DNA from: Gelidibacter mesophilus DSM 14095
GTDB lineage: Bacteria > Bacteroidota > Bacteroidia > Flavobacteriales > Flavobacteriaceae
NCBI RefSeq assembly: GCF_000423005.1
Contig: NZ_AUHD01000009.1
Span: 1-64,000 of the forward strand
DNA: 64,000 nucleotides
Direction of reading: 5' to 3'
Shown here: positions 27,222 through 35,809 of the stretch, piece by piece
Layout: each line of letters begins with the position of its first letter
Numbering within the stretch: the stretch's first letter is position 1
Translations under genes and position numbers: made by a program
The notes under the pieces: model-generated
Told to the model about the DNA's origin: nothing
The model's input: the letters and a program-made list of their open reading frames with translations, nothing else
Databases searched by the model: none

Positions 27222-28406
27222 ATGAAGATATTAATCATCAATTCCGGAAGTTCATCCATAAAATTCCAATTAATGGAAATGCCTTCCGAAACATTGATTT
27301 GCAATGGATTAGTGGAACGCATCGGTTATAAAAATGCGACTATCAGTTATAAAGCCAATGGCGACAATCTGCATCAAACACACACTATTGAAACGCACAG
27401 GCAAGGTTTGGAGCGCGTTGTAGAACTGTTGCTTGATCCTGAAAAAGGCGTCATTACCCACACCAATGACATTAAAGTAGTTGGTCACCGTGTGGTTCAC
27501 GGAGGCAATTCGTTTTCAGATACCACATTAATCACTGCGGAAGTTAAGGAGAAAATCCAAGAATACGCCGCTTTGGCTCCCTTGCATAACCCAGGGAACC
27601 TTGAAGGCATTCTTGTAGCAGAAGAAATATTTCCTGCCGCCAAACAAGTCGTCGTTTTTGATACTACTTTTCATCAAACCATTCCCGCAAAAGCTAAAAG
27701 ATATGCTATCCCAACGAGTTTGTATGAAGTGCACGGCATTCAGGTCTATGGTTTTCACGGCACAAGTCACCAGTTTGTTTCAGAAAAGGCGATTGCATAT
27801 TTAGGGTTAAAATCCTCAAAAATCATCACCATTCATTTAGGAAATGGGTGCAGTATGACTGCGGTTTTAGACGGTAAAAGTATAGATCATAGTCTAGGGT
27901 TTACACCGTCTAATGGATTGATCATGGGGTCAAGAAGTGGGGATATTGATCACGCAATTATTTTTCATTTGGTCAATCATTTGAATTATAGTTTAGATGA
28001 GGTAAAAACTCTGCTTACCAATCAAAGTGGGATGTTGGGGCTTACTGGGCACATGGATTTAAGAGATATTCAAGCCGAGGCTGAAAATAAAAATAAAGAA
28101 TGTCAATTGGCGTTAAGCATGAATGCTTATCGTATTAAGAAATATATAGGCGCTTATACGGCAGCAATGAATGGCTTGGACGCCATTGTTTTTACGGCAG
28201 GGATTGGAGAAAATTCAAGTGTGATCAGACAATTGGCTTGCGAAGATTTAGAGGTTTTGGGAATCATTCTGGACAGTTCTAAAAACGATAAAAGATCTGC
28301 AGAACTAAGAGAAATTAATACCGCTGAATCTAAAGTAAAAATATTGGTGATTCCTACTAATGAGGAACTGGAGATTGCGAAGCAAGCTTTTGAATTGGTG
28401 GAATAA
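27222..28406 (+). CDS. ackA: Acetate kinase
   Basis: Converts acetyl phosphate and ADP to acetate and ATP, or the reverse. The 394 residues carry the family motifs in order: INSGSSSIKF (6-15, with Asn7), GHRVVHGG (88-95, with Arg90), VFDTTFHQTIP, YGFHGTSHQFVSEKA, IHLGNGCSM and FTAGIGENSS near the C-terminus. Length is normal. It lies 128 bases after pta in the same direction and could share its transcript or have its own promoter; no clear TAnnTTTG is present in the gap. Confidence 0.97.
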   Translation: MKILIINSGSSSIKFQLMEMPSETLICNGLVERIGYKNATISYKANGDNLHQTHTIETHRQGLERVVELLLDPEKGVITHTNDIKVVGHRVVHGGNSFSDTTLITAEVKEKIQEYAALAPLHNPGNLEGILVAEEIFPAAKQVVVFDTTFHQTIPAKAKRYAIPTSLYEVHGIQVYGFHGTSHQFVSEKAIAYLGLKSSKIITIHLGNGCSMTAVLDGKSIDHSLGFTPSNGLIMGSRSGDIDHAIIFHLVNHLNYSLDEVKTLLTNQSGMLGLTGHMDLRDIQAEAENKNKECQLALSMNAYRIKKYIGAYTAAMNGLDAIVFTAGIGENSSVIRQLACEDLEVLGIILDSSKNDKRSAELREINTAESKVKILVIPTNEELEIAKQAFELVE

Positions 28407-28546
28407 GATGGGTTTGTCAACTTTAAATTGCCTTCTATTGCAAACAAATCGCTTGTGGGATAAATAAATATTAAATTAAGGATAAAGCACTATTTTTATT
28501 CCAGTAATTCATATTTTACCTTTTTTTAGTAATCTGAGTAAACGCT

Positions 28547-28954
28547 ATGGCCAGCACAACAAAAGTTTTTGTATTGAAATATGCAGTGCCCTGTCTTGCG
28601 GTAATCGTTATTGCGATTCAGGTGTTTTTTATGAATACAAGAAATCTTAGTAAATGGAAAGGCGGTGGGTATGGCATGTACACTGAACTCCATTATGCCA
28701 GTAATCAAATTTATATCCCAGGTTTGTCTGTTGATTCTTTATTAAAAAACAATCGGGAAATGAAGGATGTGCTTGGTTATTTAATTTTGATGCCAAATAG
28801 ACATAACCTCAACAAAGCCGGAGCGCTTATCTTAAAAACAACCCATAAGGATAGCCTCCATATACAAGTTTGGAAGCCAAGCATCAATTCTAGAAACAGG
28901 CTATATACAAGAGTTTTGATTGATGAAATTCATTTGAAAAAAACAGACTTTTGA
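28547..28954 (+). CDS. Single-pass membrane protein of unknown function
   Basis: The protein has 135 residues: a transmembrane helix (about 10-29, LKYAVPCLAVIVIAIQVFF), then a polar domain with WKGGGYGMYTELHY and a beta-rich end. Its stop overlaps the TTG start of the next gene (TTGA), so the two are translationally coupled and probably act together in the membrane. GGG-YGMYTE near residue 42 is the most distinctive motif. I do not recognise a named family. Confidence 0.75.
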   Translation: MASTTKVFVLKYAVPCLAVIVIAIQVFFMNTRNLSKWKGGGYGMYTELHYASNQIYIPGLSVDSLLKNNREMKDVLGYLILMPNRHNLNKAGALILKTTHKDSLHIQVWKPSINSRNRLYTRVLIDEIHLKKTDF

Positions 28955-29805
28955 ATTATTGGGCAGACATAAAGATGAGATTGAAAGATCCGCTTCTACT
29001 AGGAGGCCAATTGCTAATATTGATTTCAGCTGCCTATATATTTATTATGGCAGAGCAAAACCGCAGATGGAAAGTTCCTATACTTTTTATTATACTCATC
29101 AGTTGGTTTTTATTTCGGAATAGGAGGAACCAGCCCGTGATTTGGATTGGCCTTACCGTATTTCTTTTAGTGGATCTCTATCTCGACTATTTTTGGTTGG
29201 CCAACCATCATTTCATGCTGCTTTTCATGGTACTTTCAGTATTGATTTATAGCTATCATAAACGCGATGCTATTCTTCTAAAAAACGTTCAGATGCTACT
29301 GGTGATCGTAGTGATGACCTCAGTCATTCAAAAAGTAGTGTCACGCCAGTTTATGAGTGGCGATTTTTATTATTATATGCTCAATAGAGGTGCTGTCTTT
29401 AAACATTTCATTAGTTTCTTTCCTGAAAGTGTAGCGCTCGCCAAGAGTAATTCAGAAAGAATTTTTGAATTGCATGCCACTGACCCTAATAATGCTAAGC
29501 GTATAGAATTAAACAACATCTTCCCAAACCTTGGTCAGTTCAGCCTTATTTTTGCGTATGTCTCTGTTGTAATAGAATTTGTGGTTGCTATTGCTATATT
29601 GGTGAAGCCCAGAGGCTTTTGGACGCATTTATTTTTACTAGTGATGATTCTTGGAATTCTCTGTACGCGTTTCGAAACAGGTTTTATGGCGTTGCTTGCA
29701 ATCTGTGGAGTGTTTTTAAGTAATAATATCTATTTAAGATTATTATATGTTTTGATTTTTATGGGATGTCTGGTTTTGGTGATCACGAAACTTGGGTTCC
29801 ATTAG
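28951..29805 (+). CDS. Multi-pass membrane protein, HTTM-like
   Basis: The protein has 284 residues with about seven or eight hydrophobic helices and few long loops. The layout, with a conserved-looking loop (PNLGQFSLIF after an amphipathic segment), recalls HTTM / vitamin-K-dependent-carboxylase-like membrane proteins, but the match is weak. I take the TTG at 28951 overlapping the previous stop; an ATG at 28975 is an alternative. It forms a coupled pair with the gene before it. Function unknown. Confidence 0.65.
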   Translation: MNYWADIKMRLKDPLLLGGQLLILISAAYIFIMAEQNRRWKVPILFIILISWFLFRNRRNQPVIWIGLTVFLLVDLYLDYFWLANHHFMLLFMVLSVLIYSYHKRDAILLKNVQMLLVIVVMTSVIQKVVSRQFMSGDFYYYMLNRGAVFKHFISFFPESVALAKSNSERIFELHATDPNNAKRIELNNIFPNLGQFSLIFAYVSVVIEFVVAIAILVKPRGFWTHLFLLVMILGILCTRFETGFMALLAICGVFLSNNIYLRLLYVLIFMGCLVLVITKLGFH

Positions 29806-29938
29806 GTTATTGAGTAAAATTTGAACCTCGTTACTTTTTAGTATGTTTGAGGCCATGTGCCTTAAATAAGTCTCATTTAAAGAAAGCGTAGTAATTACAA
29901 TCTTACAACTAATACATCTATCCTAATTTCTTAGTTCA

Positions 29939-30640
29939 ATGAATCTCAAAGAGCAGTACATTAACATGTATAACAAGTCGGTACGTAAAATCTCCTCTGA
30001 TAATTACGAAATGGATCCTATGATTCATTCTGAAACTGATGACCGTTTTGGTCTATCGCTTATCATAAGACCTCCGATTGCCGTTAAAACTAAAATTCAG
30101 GAATTTCTGAATGAACTTAAAAGCATTGAACCTCATCAATATTATTACCCAAATTCAGACATCCATATTACTGTGATTTCCATAATCTCATGTTATAGCG
30201 GATTGAAATTATCAACTCTAAATGTTCCCAAATACGTTAAGACAGTAAAGAGAAGTCTCAAAAATAAGCAAGGTTTAACCATCAATTTTAAAGGTGTTAC
30301 AGCATCGCCATCCTGCCTTATGATTCAAGGATTTATAGAGAACGGTAGCTTAAATGGAATTAGGGAGAGCGTGAGGGAATCCGTTAAAAACTCAAATTTA
30401 GAGCAAAGTATGGATGAGCGCTATGTGATTCAGACTGCGCATGCTACCGTATTTCGATTTGGTGAGACTTTAAAGAAAAAGTCGGAGTTCTTGAAATTGG
30501 TAGAAAAGTACAGAAATCATGACTTTGGGACCTTCCAGGTATATAAACTTGAACTTACTTACAATGATTGGTATCACAGGAAAAAGTTGGTAACAAAGCT
30601 TCACGAATTTAAAATGGCAAACAGTGTGCTAAAGGCTTAA
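29939..30640 (+). CDS. 2H phosphoesterase (2'-5' RNA ligase superfamily)
   Basis: Both HxT motifs of the 2H fold are present: H76-I-T78 (SDIHITVISI) and H168-A-T170 (QTAHATVFRF). These proteins act on 2',5' or cyclic nucleotide phosphates in RNA, or on related small molecules. At 233 residues it is slightly longer than LigT/ThpR, with an N-terminal extension of about 35 residues. It is cytoplasmic, with no signal peptide. It stands alone, about 260 bases before tRNA-Arg. Confidence 0.75.
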   Translation: MNLKEQYINMYNKSVRKISSDNYEMDPMIHSETDDRFGLSLIIRPPIAVKTKIQEFLNELKSIEPHQYYYPNSDIHITVISIISCYSGLKLSTLNVPKYVKTVKRSLKNKQGLTINFKGVTASPSCLMIQGFIENGSLNGIRESVRESVKNSNLEQSMDERYVIQTAHATVFRFGETLKKKSEFLKLVEKYRNHDFGTFQVYKLELTYNDWYHRKKLVTKLHEFKMANSVLKA

Positions 30641-30824
30641 AGAGAATAAAACAATATGATTTCAGTATCTATTTCAAAATTTCAGTAGTATTATTAAAAC
30701 AAATTATAATCCTTAAGTGATTAGTAATTAGGTGATTTGATTTGTCATTTTTTTGGAGGATAAAAACATGGTGTTAAAACGATTATTTTTTCACTTTTTA
30801 TTTATGATGTTTTAATAGAAATTG

Positions 30825-30832
30825 TATATTTG
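30825..30832 (+). promoter_or_regulatory. -7 promoter element for tRNA-Arg
   Basis: TATATTTG matches TAnnTTTG exactly and lies about 68 bases before the mature tRNA 5' end. The -33 region is T-rich without a clean TTTG. Confidence 0.55.
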
Positions 30833-30899
30833 CCGACCGTAAGACGAATAAAACTTGTTTTAATTATTCTTACCATTTTCAGAACATCAGTTCTTGAAT

Positions 30900-30973
30900 G
30901 GGCTCGTAGCTCAGCTGGATAGAGCACCTCCCTTCTAAGGAGGCGGTCACAGGTTCGAATCCTGTCGGGCTCA
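30900..30973 (+). tRNA. tRNA-Arg, anticodon TCT
   Basis: A full cloverleaf can be drawn: acceptor GGGCTCG/CGGGCTC (two G-U pairs), D arm GCTC/GAGC, anticodon stem CCTCC/GGAGG with loop CTTCTAA, and T arm ACAGG-TTCGAAT-CCTGT. Anticodon TCT reads AGA. The gene is 74 bases with discriminator A; CCA is not encoded. The minus-strand ORF across it is an artefact. Confidence 0.95.
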
Positions 30974-30981
30974 CGCCTTTG

Positions 30982-31006
30982 AAACCCCACTAACAGTGGG
31001 GTTTTT
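30982..31006 (+). terminator. Terminator after tRNA-Arg
   Basis: AAACCCCAC-TAACA-GTGGGGTTT is a strong perfect stem with a 5-base loop and a T5 run, 8 bases past the tRNA. Confidence 0.85.
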
Positions 31007-31083
31007 GCATTTTATAGCGTTTTCTGATAGCTTGTTTTTTATTGGTTATTGTGTTAATTTATGGTAAATCTGTAGAAAAAAGT

Positions 31084-31101
31084 AACGTAAAAAGAACGTA
31101 A
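31084..31101 (+). repeat. Paired AACGTAA repeats before the integrase relic
   Basis: AACGTAA occurs at 31084-31090 and 31095-31101, an 11-base period of about one helical turn, just upstream of the integrase remnant. Such pairs can be arm-type binding sites for a tyrosine recombinase. Confidence 0.4.
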
Positions 31102-31118
31102 ACTAATTATAACTTCGA

Positions 31119-31208
31119 ATGAAGGCTTCTATTAAATTAGTTATTACAGAAAAGAGAACCGCTGATGGTCATCCAATATACATTTTTTTGAGATATGTCC
31201 TGAACTAA
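31119..31208 (+). pseudogene. Tyrosine-recombinase integrase remnant (N-terminus only)
   Basis: An ATG at 31119 begins MKASIKLVITEKRTADGHPI, the recognisable start of the Arm DNA-binding domain of Bacteroidota tyrosine integrases, and the frame ends after 29 codons at a TAA. No continuation was found in other frames up to the next gene. It lies about 145 bases past tRNA-Arg(TCT), in the same direction, where such elements integrate. It is probably the scar of a lost genomic island. Confidence 0.7.
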
Positions 31209-31409
31209 AATTTTCAACCATTTTTTCACTATTGTTTAATTTTACAAGAGGAAAATTTCTTTTTTTCGTTCTTCTCTTTTAGAACTGTCAACCTCTTGCA
31301 TTAAGAAAAGCTATGGTGTGGTTGGCAAAAAGTATATGGAGATCTCTATTACTAACAGATACTTGTTAGATTGAGCTTGAGATTACAATCTTTCAAAATA
31401 ATAAAAATT

Positions 31410-32252
31410 ATGGACCAAAGTATCTGGACACAATTCAAAGAGGCCTTAATACAATTTTTAATTGATTTTGGTCCGAATGCAATCTATGGGCTCTTGACCA
31501 TGGTTATCGGTCTGTTTGCTATCAAATTTATCATGCGCATGCTTCGTGTTTTTCTAAGAAAATCACAAATTGAACTTACGCTACAGACCTTTATCCAAAG
31601 TCTGGGTGTTTTTGCGCTTTATGCACTGTTGATCTTTCTTGTAGGCCGTATTTTAGGTATTGAGGCTTCTTCGTTTTTGGCTATGTTTGGAGCTGCTGCG
31701 TTGGCTATAGGCTTTGCTTTGCAAGGTAGTTTGGCTAATTTTGCTGGTGGGGTACTTATTCTCGCGTTCAAACCTTTTAAGATTAATGATCTCGTGCATA
31801 TCAATCAGCATCTCGGTTATGTAAATCAAATAGATATTTTATATACCCGTATCAAAACCTTTGACGGGCGCATCATTACTTTACCAAACGGACAGGTTGC
31901 AAATAACGACATGGATAACCGTTCACTTGAACCTTACCGTCGCGTTGAAATAGATCTTAACTTCTCTTTTGAAGAGAATTTTGATGTGCTGCGCGAAATT
32001 ATTACAAATGCTTTAGAGGTGCACCAAGGTCTTGCTAAAAGTGAACCAATAGAAGTTTGGTTGATTGGAATGGGCGATTATTCCATGAAAGTGTCAGCGA
32101 GATGTTGGGCAAATTCTGAGGATTATTGGGCTGTTTATTTTGATCAAATGGAAGCCGTTAAAAAAGCACTTGATAAAAATAATATTCATCTTGCAATACC
32201 AAAACGTACTATTTATCAAGGAGATGTAGCACATAAAGTAGAGGCCTATTAA
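31410..32252 (+). CDS. Small-conductance mechanosensitive channel (MscS family)
   Basis: Releases solutes on hypo-osmotic shock. From the ATG at 31410 the protein has 280 residues, with three helices (about 22-45, 62-82, 88-118). The third carries the MscS pore pattern AAALAIGFALQGSLANFAGG. A beta domain follows, with KINDLVHI, TRIKTFDGRIITLPNGQV and the NRSLEPYRRVEIDLNF segment, then the C-terminal alpha/beta domain. The upstream ATG at 31371 would add 13 residues that do not look native. Confidence 0.93.
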   Translation: MDQSIWTQFKEALIQFLIDFGPNAIYGLLTMVIGLFAIKFIMRMLRVFLRKSQIELTLQTFIQSLGVFALYALLIFLVGRILGIEASSFLAMFGAAALAIGFALQGSLANFAGGVLILAFKPFKINDLVHINQHLGYVNQIDILYTRIKTFDGRIITLPNGQVANNDMDNRSLEPYRRVEIDLNFSFEENFDVLREIITNALEVHQGLAKSEPIEVWLIGMGDYSMKVSARCWANSEDYWAVYFDQMEAVKKALDKNNIHLAIPKRTIYQGDVAHKVEAY

Positions 32253-32511
32253 TGGTATAAGGGATTTTATTGTTTATATTTTATTGTCTCAATAGGCAAT
32301 TTTACCTGAAACGATAGCTGTCAATCGTGTAGTTGCATTGAAAAGTCCGTGTTCTTTATGAGATAAGCCCAGTATTGATTCTTGCTCGAAGAACAATCAA
32401 TTTTAAATGGAGAGTAACATAGGTTACATACAATGACTCATTGTTGGCCTATCTTTGGTCTTTGACTTTTGTCACCACTTTAGAATACATAATCTAAATT
32501 TAGAAGAAATT

Positions 32512-32952
32512 ATGAGAAACCAGTTTTTAATGATCCTTTTTATAATTGTAGGATCCGTTTTTTATACACCGTCAACTGCACAATCCCTGAGTGTTTCAGA
32601 TATTGAAAATTCTATCAAAAACGATGGAAATTATGCCATTCTCGTTCCAAATGCCCGTTATTTTCAGGCTGCGGTGATGACCGGTAATACCCTTAAAACT
32701 AAGTATCCTAAAATTAATTTTGAAGTTGTAATCATTAGTGCGACAGCGAAAGATTTAGCTACCGACGAAAGTTTGTTGTCTTTTATTGAAACTAGCGAAA
32801 AAGCGGGCATCCGAATCGTTGTTTGTGAGTCTGCGATGAATCATTTCAAAGTGAAAAAATCAGATTATCATAAGTCTATTCAAACAACACCAGACGGTTT
32901 TGTTTATTTATTGGGCCTACAAGAGAGCGGATATAAGACTATCACATTGTAA
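32512..32952 (+). CDS. Exported DsrE-like protein
   Basis: From the ATG at 32512 the protein has 146 residues and starts with a signal peptide (about 1-23, ending PSTAQ). An open extension upstream to 32455 lacks signal character. The mature part has a DsrE/DsrF-like alternating fold (YAILVPNARYFQAAVMTG, FEVVIISATAKDL, GIRIVVCESAM, DGFVYLLGLQESGYKTITL). DsrE proteins handle sulfur relay through cysteines. One Cys remains, in VVCESAM, at the usual position. The periplasmic location suggests a role different from cytoplasmic TusD. Confidence 0.7.
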   Translation: MRNQFLMILFIIVGSVFYTPSTAQSLSVSDIENSIKNDGNYAILVPNARYFQAAVMTGNTLKTKYPKINFEVVIISATAKDLATDESLLSFIETSEKAGIRIVVCESAMNHFKVKKSDYHKSIQTTPDGFVYLLGLQESGYKTITL

Positions 32953-33037
32953 CATTTAAAAACATTGGTTGGCCTTTTGTGTTGACTATTAGTCAATTAT
33001 AAAAAAAATAGCTCGCTTAAAATTGCTGCTCTTGATT

Positions 33038-33961
33038 TTAGGCAGTTGAAATGATCTGTATGTGCCATATCATGATTGTGCGGTCGTCGCTGGCTGAAAT
33101 TAAATAATCATTAGCGGTACTCCACATTAATTTATTGACAGAGAATTGGTGTCCATCGAAAGTTGCTCTATCAATAATTTCTATAAGTTCAAGTGTTTTT
33201 GAATCCCATATTTTAATGGATTTGTCGCGGCTTGCCGTCGCAAATAGAGTAGCCTCTGGGTTGTAGACAATATCATAAATGGCCCATTCATGAGCCTGAA
33301 TTGAGGTTATGAGTTCGTAACTTCCCACGTCCCAAATATTTAAAAAACCATCTTTCCCTCCAGTTAAAAGGAGTTTTCCATCTGGACAGAACCGCGCAAT
33401 ATTTGAGGACAATTGATGCCCAGGAAAAACCATTTTCTTCAATAATGTGTTTAAGTCAAGAATATGAATGTTGCCTTTTCCACTAGTAATTGCTATTTCA
33501 GAAGTCTTATAATTAAAATCAAGATGACGTACTTTATCTTCAGACAGATGGATCAATTTAATTAAGGTTAAACTGTCCATGGAATAAACCGCCAAAATTC
33601 CGTCGCCACCAAGCGTATAGATGCTATTGGTTTGTATGGAATAGCTGATGTTAAAAACCTGAGCGCTATGGCTGTCTAGTGTTTTTATTTCTTGATTGTT
33701 TTCTAAATCCATAATATGAACAGTGCCGTCTGAGCCTCCTGTCAACAACCATTGTTTTTCTCTAATATGACAAATGGCATATAAAGGTGTTGCAAAACGA
33801 CCGATTATTTTATCATATTGATACGTTTGTAAATTCCACTGAACAACAAGGCAATCGACACTTCCTGAAAAAATAAAATGATCTTGTGTTCCAGGAGCTA
33901 AAGCGTATATCGCTGCTTGGTGTCCGGTGAGATGTGCTATTTTATTTATTTCAATAGTCAT
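33038..33961 (-). CDS. WD40 repeat protein
   Basis: The protein has 307 residues made almost entirely of about seven WD40 blades, enough for one closed propeller. Clear repeats include IYALAPGTQDHFIFSGSVD, LLLTGGKDGFLNIWDV, LFATASRDKSIKIWDS and YLISASDDRTIMIWHI. There is no signal peptide, so it is a cytoplasmic scaffold. No enzyme domain or partner gene adjoins it, and the target is unknown. Confidence 0.9.
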   Translation of the reverse strand: MTIEINKIAHLTGHQAAIYALAPGTQDHFIFSGSVDCLVVQWNLQTYQYDKIIGRFATPLYAICHIREKQWLLTGGSDGTVHIMDLENNQEIKTLDSHSAQVFNISYSIQTNSIYTLGGDGILAVYSMDSLTLIKLIHLSEDKVRHLDFNYKTSEIAITSGKGNIHILDLNTLLKKMVFPGHQLSSNIARFCPDGKLLLTGGKDGFLNIWDVGSYELITSIQAHEWAIYDIVYNPEATLFATASRDKSIKIWDSKTLELIEIIDRATFDGHQFSVNKLMWSTANDYLISASDDRTIMIWHIQIISTA

Positions 33962-34304
33962 GTAAAGTTCTGTTCTTATAATTCTTAAGATTACGAAACG
34001 GTAATAATGCTTCGCAGATCAATGACGCAAGATAAGCAACTAATTTACGCCATAGGAATAGAATTAGCATTGATGGTTAAATGGATTATCTTTCGTTATT
34101 TGATTTTCATTCTTGATGAAGCAATTTTACCAAAATTATTACTATGGTGACCTTGGAATTTTGGTTTCTATTTTTGAGTGCAATTCTGTTGTAAAAGAAT
34201 TTTCGATAAATTCAATAATTGGCCTTTGAGAAGCAACATCAAACATGCTACAAAACAAAACCAGAGATTCTTTTCCCTCCAACTTGTTGAGTATGACTCA
34301 CAAG
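33962..34304. other. Intergenic, nothing recognised
   Basis: AT-rich DNA between the WD40 gene start and the ferritin terminator. The plus-strand ORF at 34178-34435 runs into the ferritin gene antisense and has no family match, so I do not call it. Confidence 0.4.
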
Positions 34305-34326
34305 AAAACCCTCAAAAGAGGGTTTT
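34305..34326 (-). terminator. Terminator after the ferritin gene
   Basis: AAAACCCTC-AAAA-GAGGGTTTT is a perfect 9-base stem with a 4-base loop, 26 bases beyond the ferritin stop on the minus strand, with a T4 run in that direction. Confidence 0.75.
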
Positions 34327-34351
34327 ATATATAGTAAAAAAATATTTTTTA

Positions 34352-34906
34352 TTATTCCGGATTGTCCATAGTAGCATCTCTTGCCAACGGCGCTTCATCT
34401 GGCGCGTCAGCCAAATACTTGTCAAGATTGAATAAGGATTCATCTGTGGCTTTTGGTCCGCCAGCAATCTTAAGTTTATCCAATAGGTCCATCACCATTT
34501 TTTCTTCTTCTATTTGTTCTTTTACAAACCACTGTGCGAAGTTATAAGTAGCCCAATCACGTTCTTCATGCGCCAAATTGACAATTTCATAAATGGCCGT
34601 CGTATTATCAACTTCATGTTTAAAGGTTTTCTCAAAACAGTCTTGTAAGTTTTTCGGATCTGCAGGTGGCGCCTTGATTGCTGTTATTTTAACCGTGCCG
34701 CCGCGCTCCATGATGTATTGCATCACCTTCATCATATGATCACGTTCTTCCGCAACATGTCTGAAAAAGAAACTGGCAATCCCACCATAACCTTCAGAGT
34801 CTGCCCAACATCCATAACTCAGAAATATCTGTGCTGCTTCAGCTTCCTTAGTAACTTGCTTATTTAAAATGTCTTCTATTTTTTTTGATAATCTGTTGGT
34901 GTTCAT
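34352..34906 (-). CDS. Non-heme ferritin
   Basis: Iron-storage ferritin of the FtnA type, 184 residues. Four-helix-bundle ligands align with E. coli FtnA: Glu21, Glu54 and His57 (VAEERDHM), a Glu in the FKHEVDN helix, and the WFVKEQIEEEKM segment. The position of the ferroxidase tyrosine (Tyr24 in E. coli) is Phe28 here (AAQIFLSY). The C-terminal 30 residues (FNLDKYLADAPDEA onward) exceed E. coli FtnA and are acidic. It has its own terminator. Confidence 0.92.
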   Translation of the reverse strand: MNTNRLSKKIEDILNKQVTKEAEAAQIFLSYGCWADSEGYGGIASFFFRHVAEERDHMMKVMQYIMERGGTVKITAIKAPPADPKNLQDCFEKTFKHEVDNTTAIYEIVNLAHEERDWATYNFAQWFVKEQIEEEKMVMDLLDKLKIAGGPKATDESLFNLDKYLADAPDEAPLARDATMDNPE

Positions 34907-35093
34907 GATTTTTAAATTTTAATGATCTATAAAGGAAGACATTTTATGATAATGGGATTACCTCATTTGCAACAATTAAGTGTTGTATAGGATTTGCTGC
35001 AGAATTTCGTTTTTGGGATATATTTTTATTGGATAGCACTATGGATAGTTTTATTTGTTCATTAATTTTATTAATAAATTAAACAAAATTATT

Positions 35094-35594
35094 ATGAGCA
35101 CAGAAAATTTACATAACGACGACGCCAAAAAGAAGATTAAAGAGATGGCAGAAGACATCGATTTCACAATGATGGCGACAAATTTGAAGCAAGCACCTTT
35201 ACATATGGTTCCGATGAGTACTAAAAAAGTGGATGCGCAAGGGAATATTTGGTTTTTGAGTAACAAAAACAGCACCCACAATCAGAATCTATTGAATGAT
35301 GCCAATCTGCACCTCATTTATGCCGATAAAAGCGATATGCAATTCCTCAACGTTTACGGCATGGCAACCATTTCCACCGACAGACAAATGATTGAGGAAC
35401 TTTATAGTTCCACCGATGATGCGTGGTTTGAAGGAAAGGACGATCCGAACATTACCGCTATTTCGGTGAAACCGACAGAAGCGTATTATTGGGATCCAAA
35501 AAATAATAAATTGGTTTCTTTGGTTAAAATGGGCGTTGGGGCTATTACTGGCAATCAACCAGACACCATGGACTTTGGTGAATTAAAACCATAA
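35094..35594 (+). CDS. Pyridoxamine 5'-phosphate oxidase-like (general stress protein 26) protein
   Basis: Flavin-binding split-barrel protein, 166 residues from the ATG at 35094; the frame is open to 35055 but that part is leader. Features are FTMMATNLKQAPLHMVPM, GNIWFLSNKNSTHNQNL, ANLHLIYADKSDMQFLNVYG and a C-terminal TEAYYWDPKNNKLV. This group (YdaG/GsiB-like) binds FMN or F420-type cofactors and is stress-linked in other bacteria. It is divergent from ferritin, so the 187-base gap probably holds both promoters. Confidence 0.85.
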   Translation: MSTENLHNDDAKKKIKEMAEDIDFTMMATNLKQAPLHMVPMSTKKVDAQGNIWFLSNKNSTHNQNLLNDANLHLIYADKSDMQFLNVYGMATISTDRQMIEELYSSTDDAWFEGKDDPNITAISVKPTEAYYWDPKNNKLVSLVKMGVGAITGNQPDTMDFGELKP

Positions 35595-35809
35595 CAGCTA
35601 TAGCTCTGACATAAGTTTGAGTTTTTTATTTGAAATGATTTAGCCGCAAAGTTCGCCAACTGAAAACACATAATGTAAGTTCATTTCAGGAATTAAATTA
35701 TGCTAAGCCAGTTCCAGCAAGTGCAATGACTACTCATTAGTGCTCTATGTGAGAACTTTGGCTCCTTGAGGTTAGTTAAATATTTTAGTTCATATACAAA
35801 TACACGCAT

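Noticed and set aside
30802-30990. Minus-strand ORF of 62 codons
   Set aside because: Runs antisense through tRNA-Arg; GFQRREPDRIRTCDRLLRRE is the well-known false protein made from tRNA genes.
34178-34435. Plus-strand ORF of 85 codons
   Set aside because: Half of it is antisense to ferritin and it reads across the ferritin terminator hairpin.
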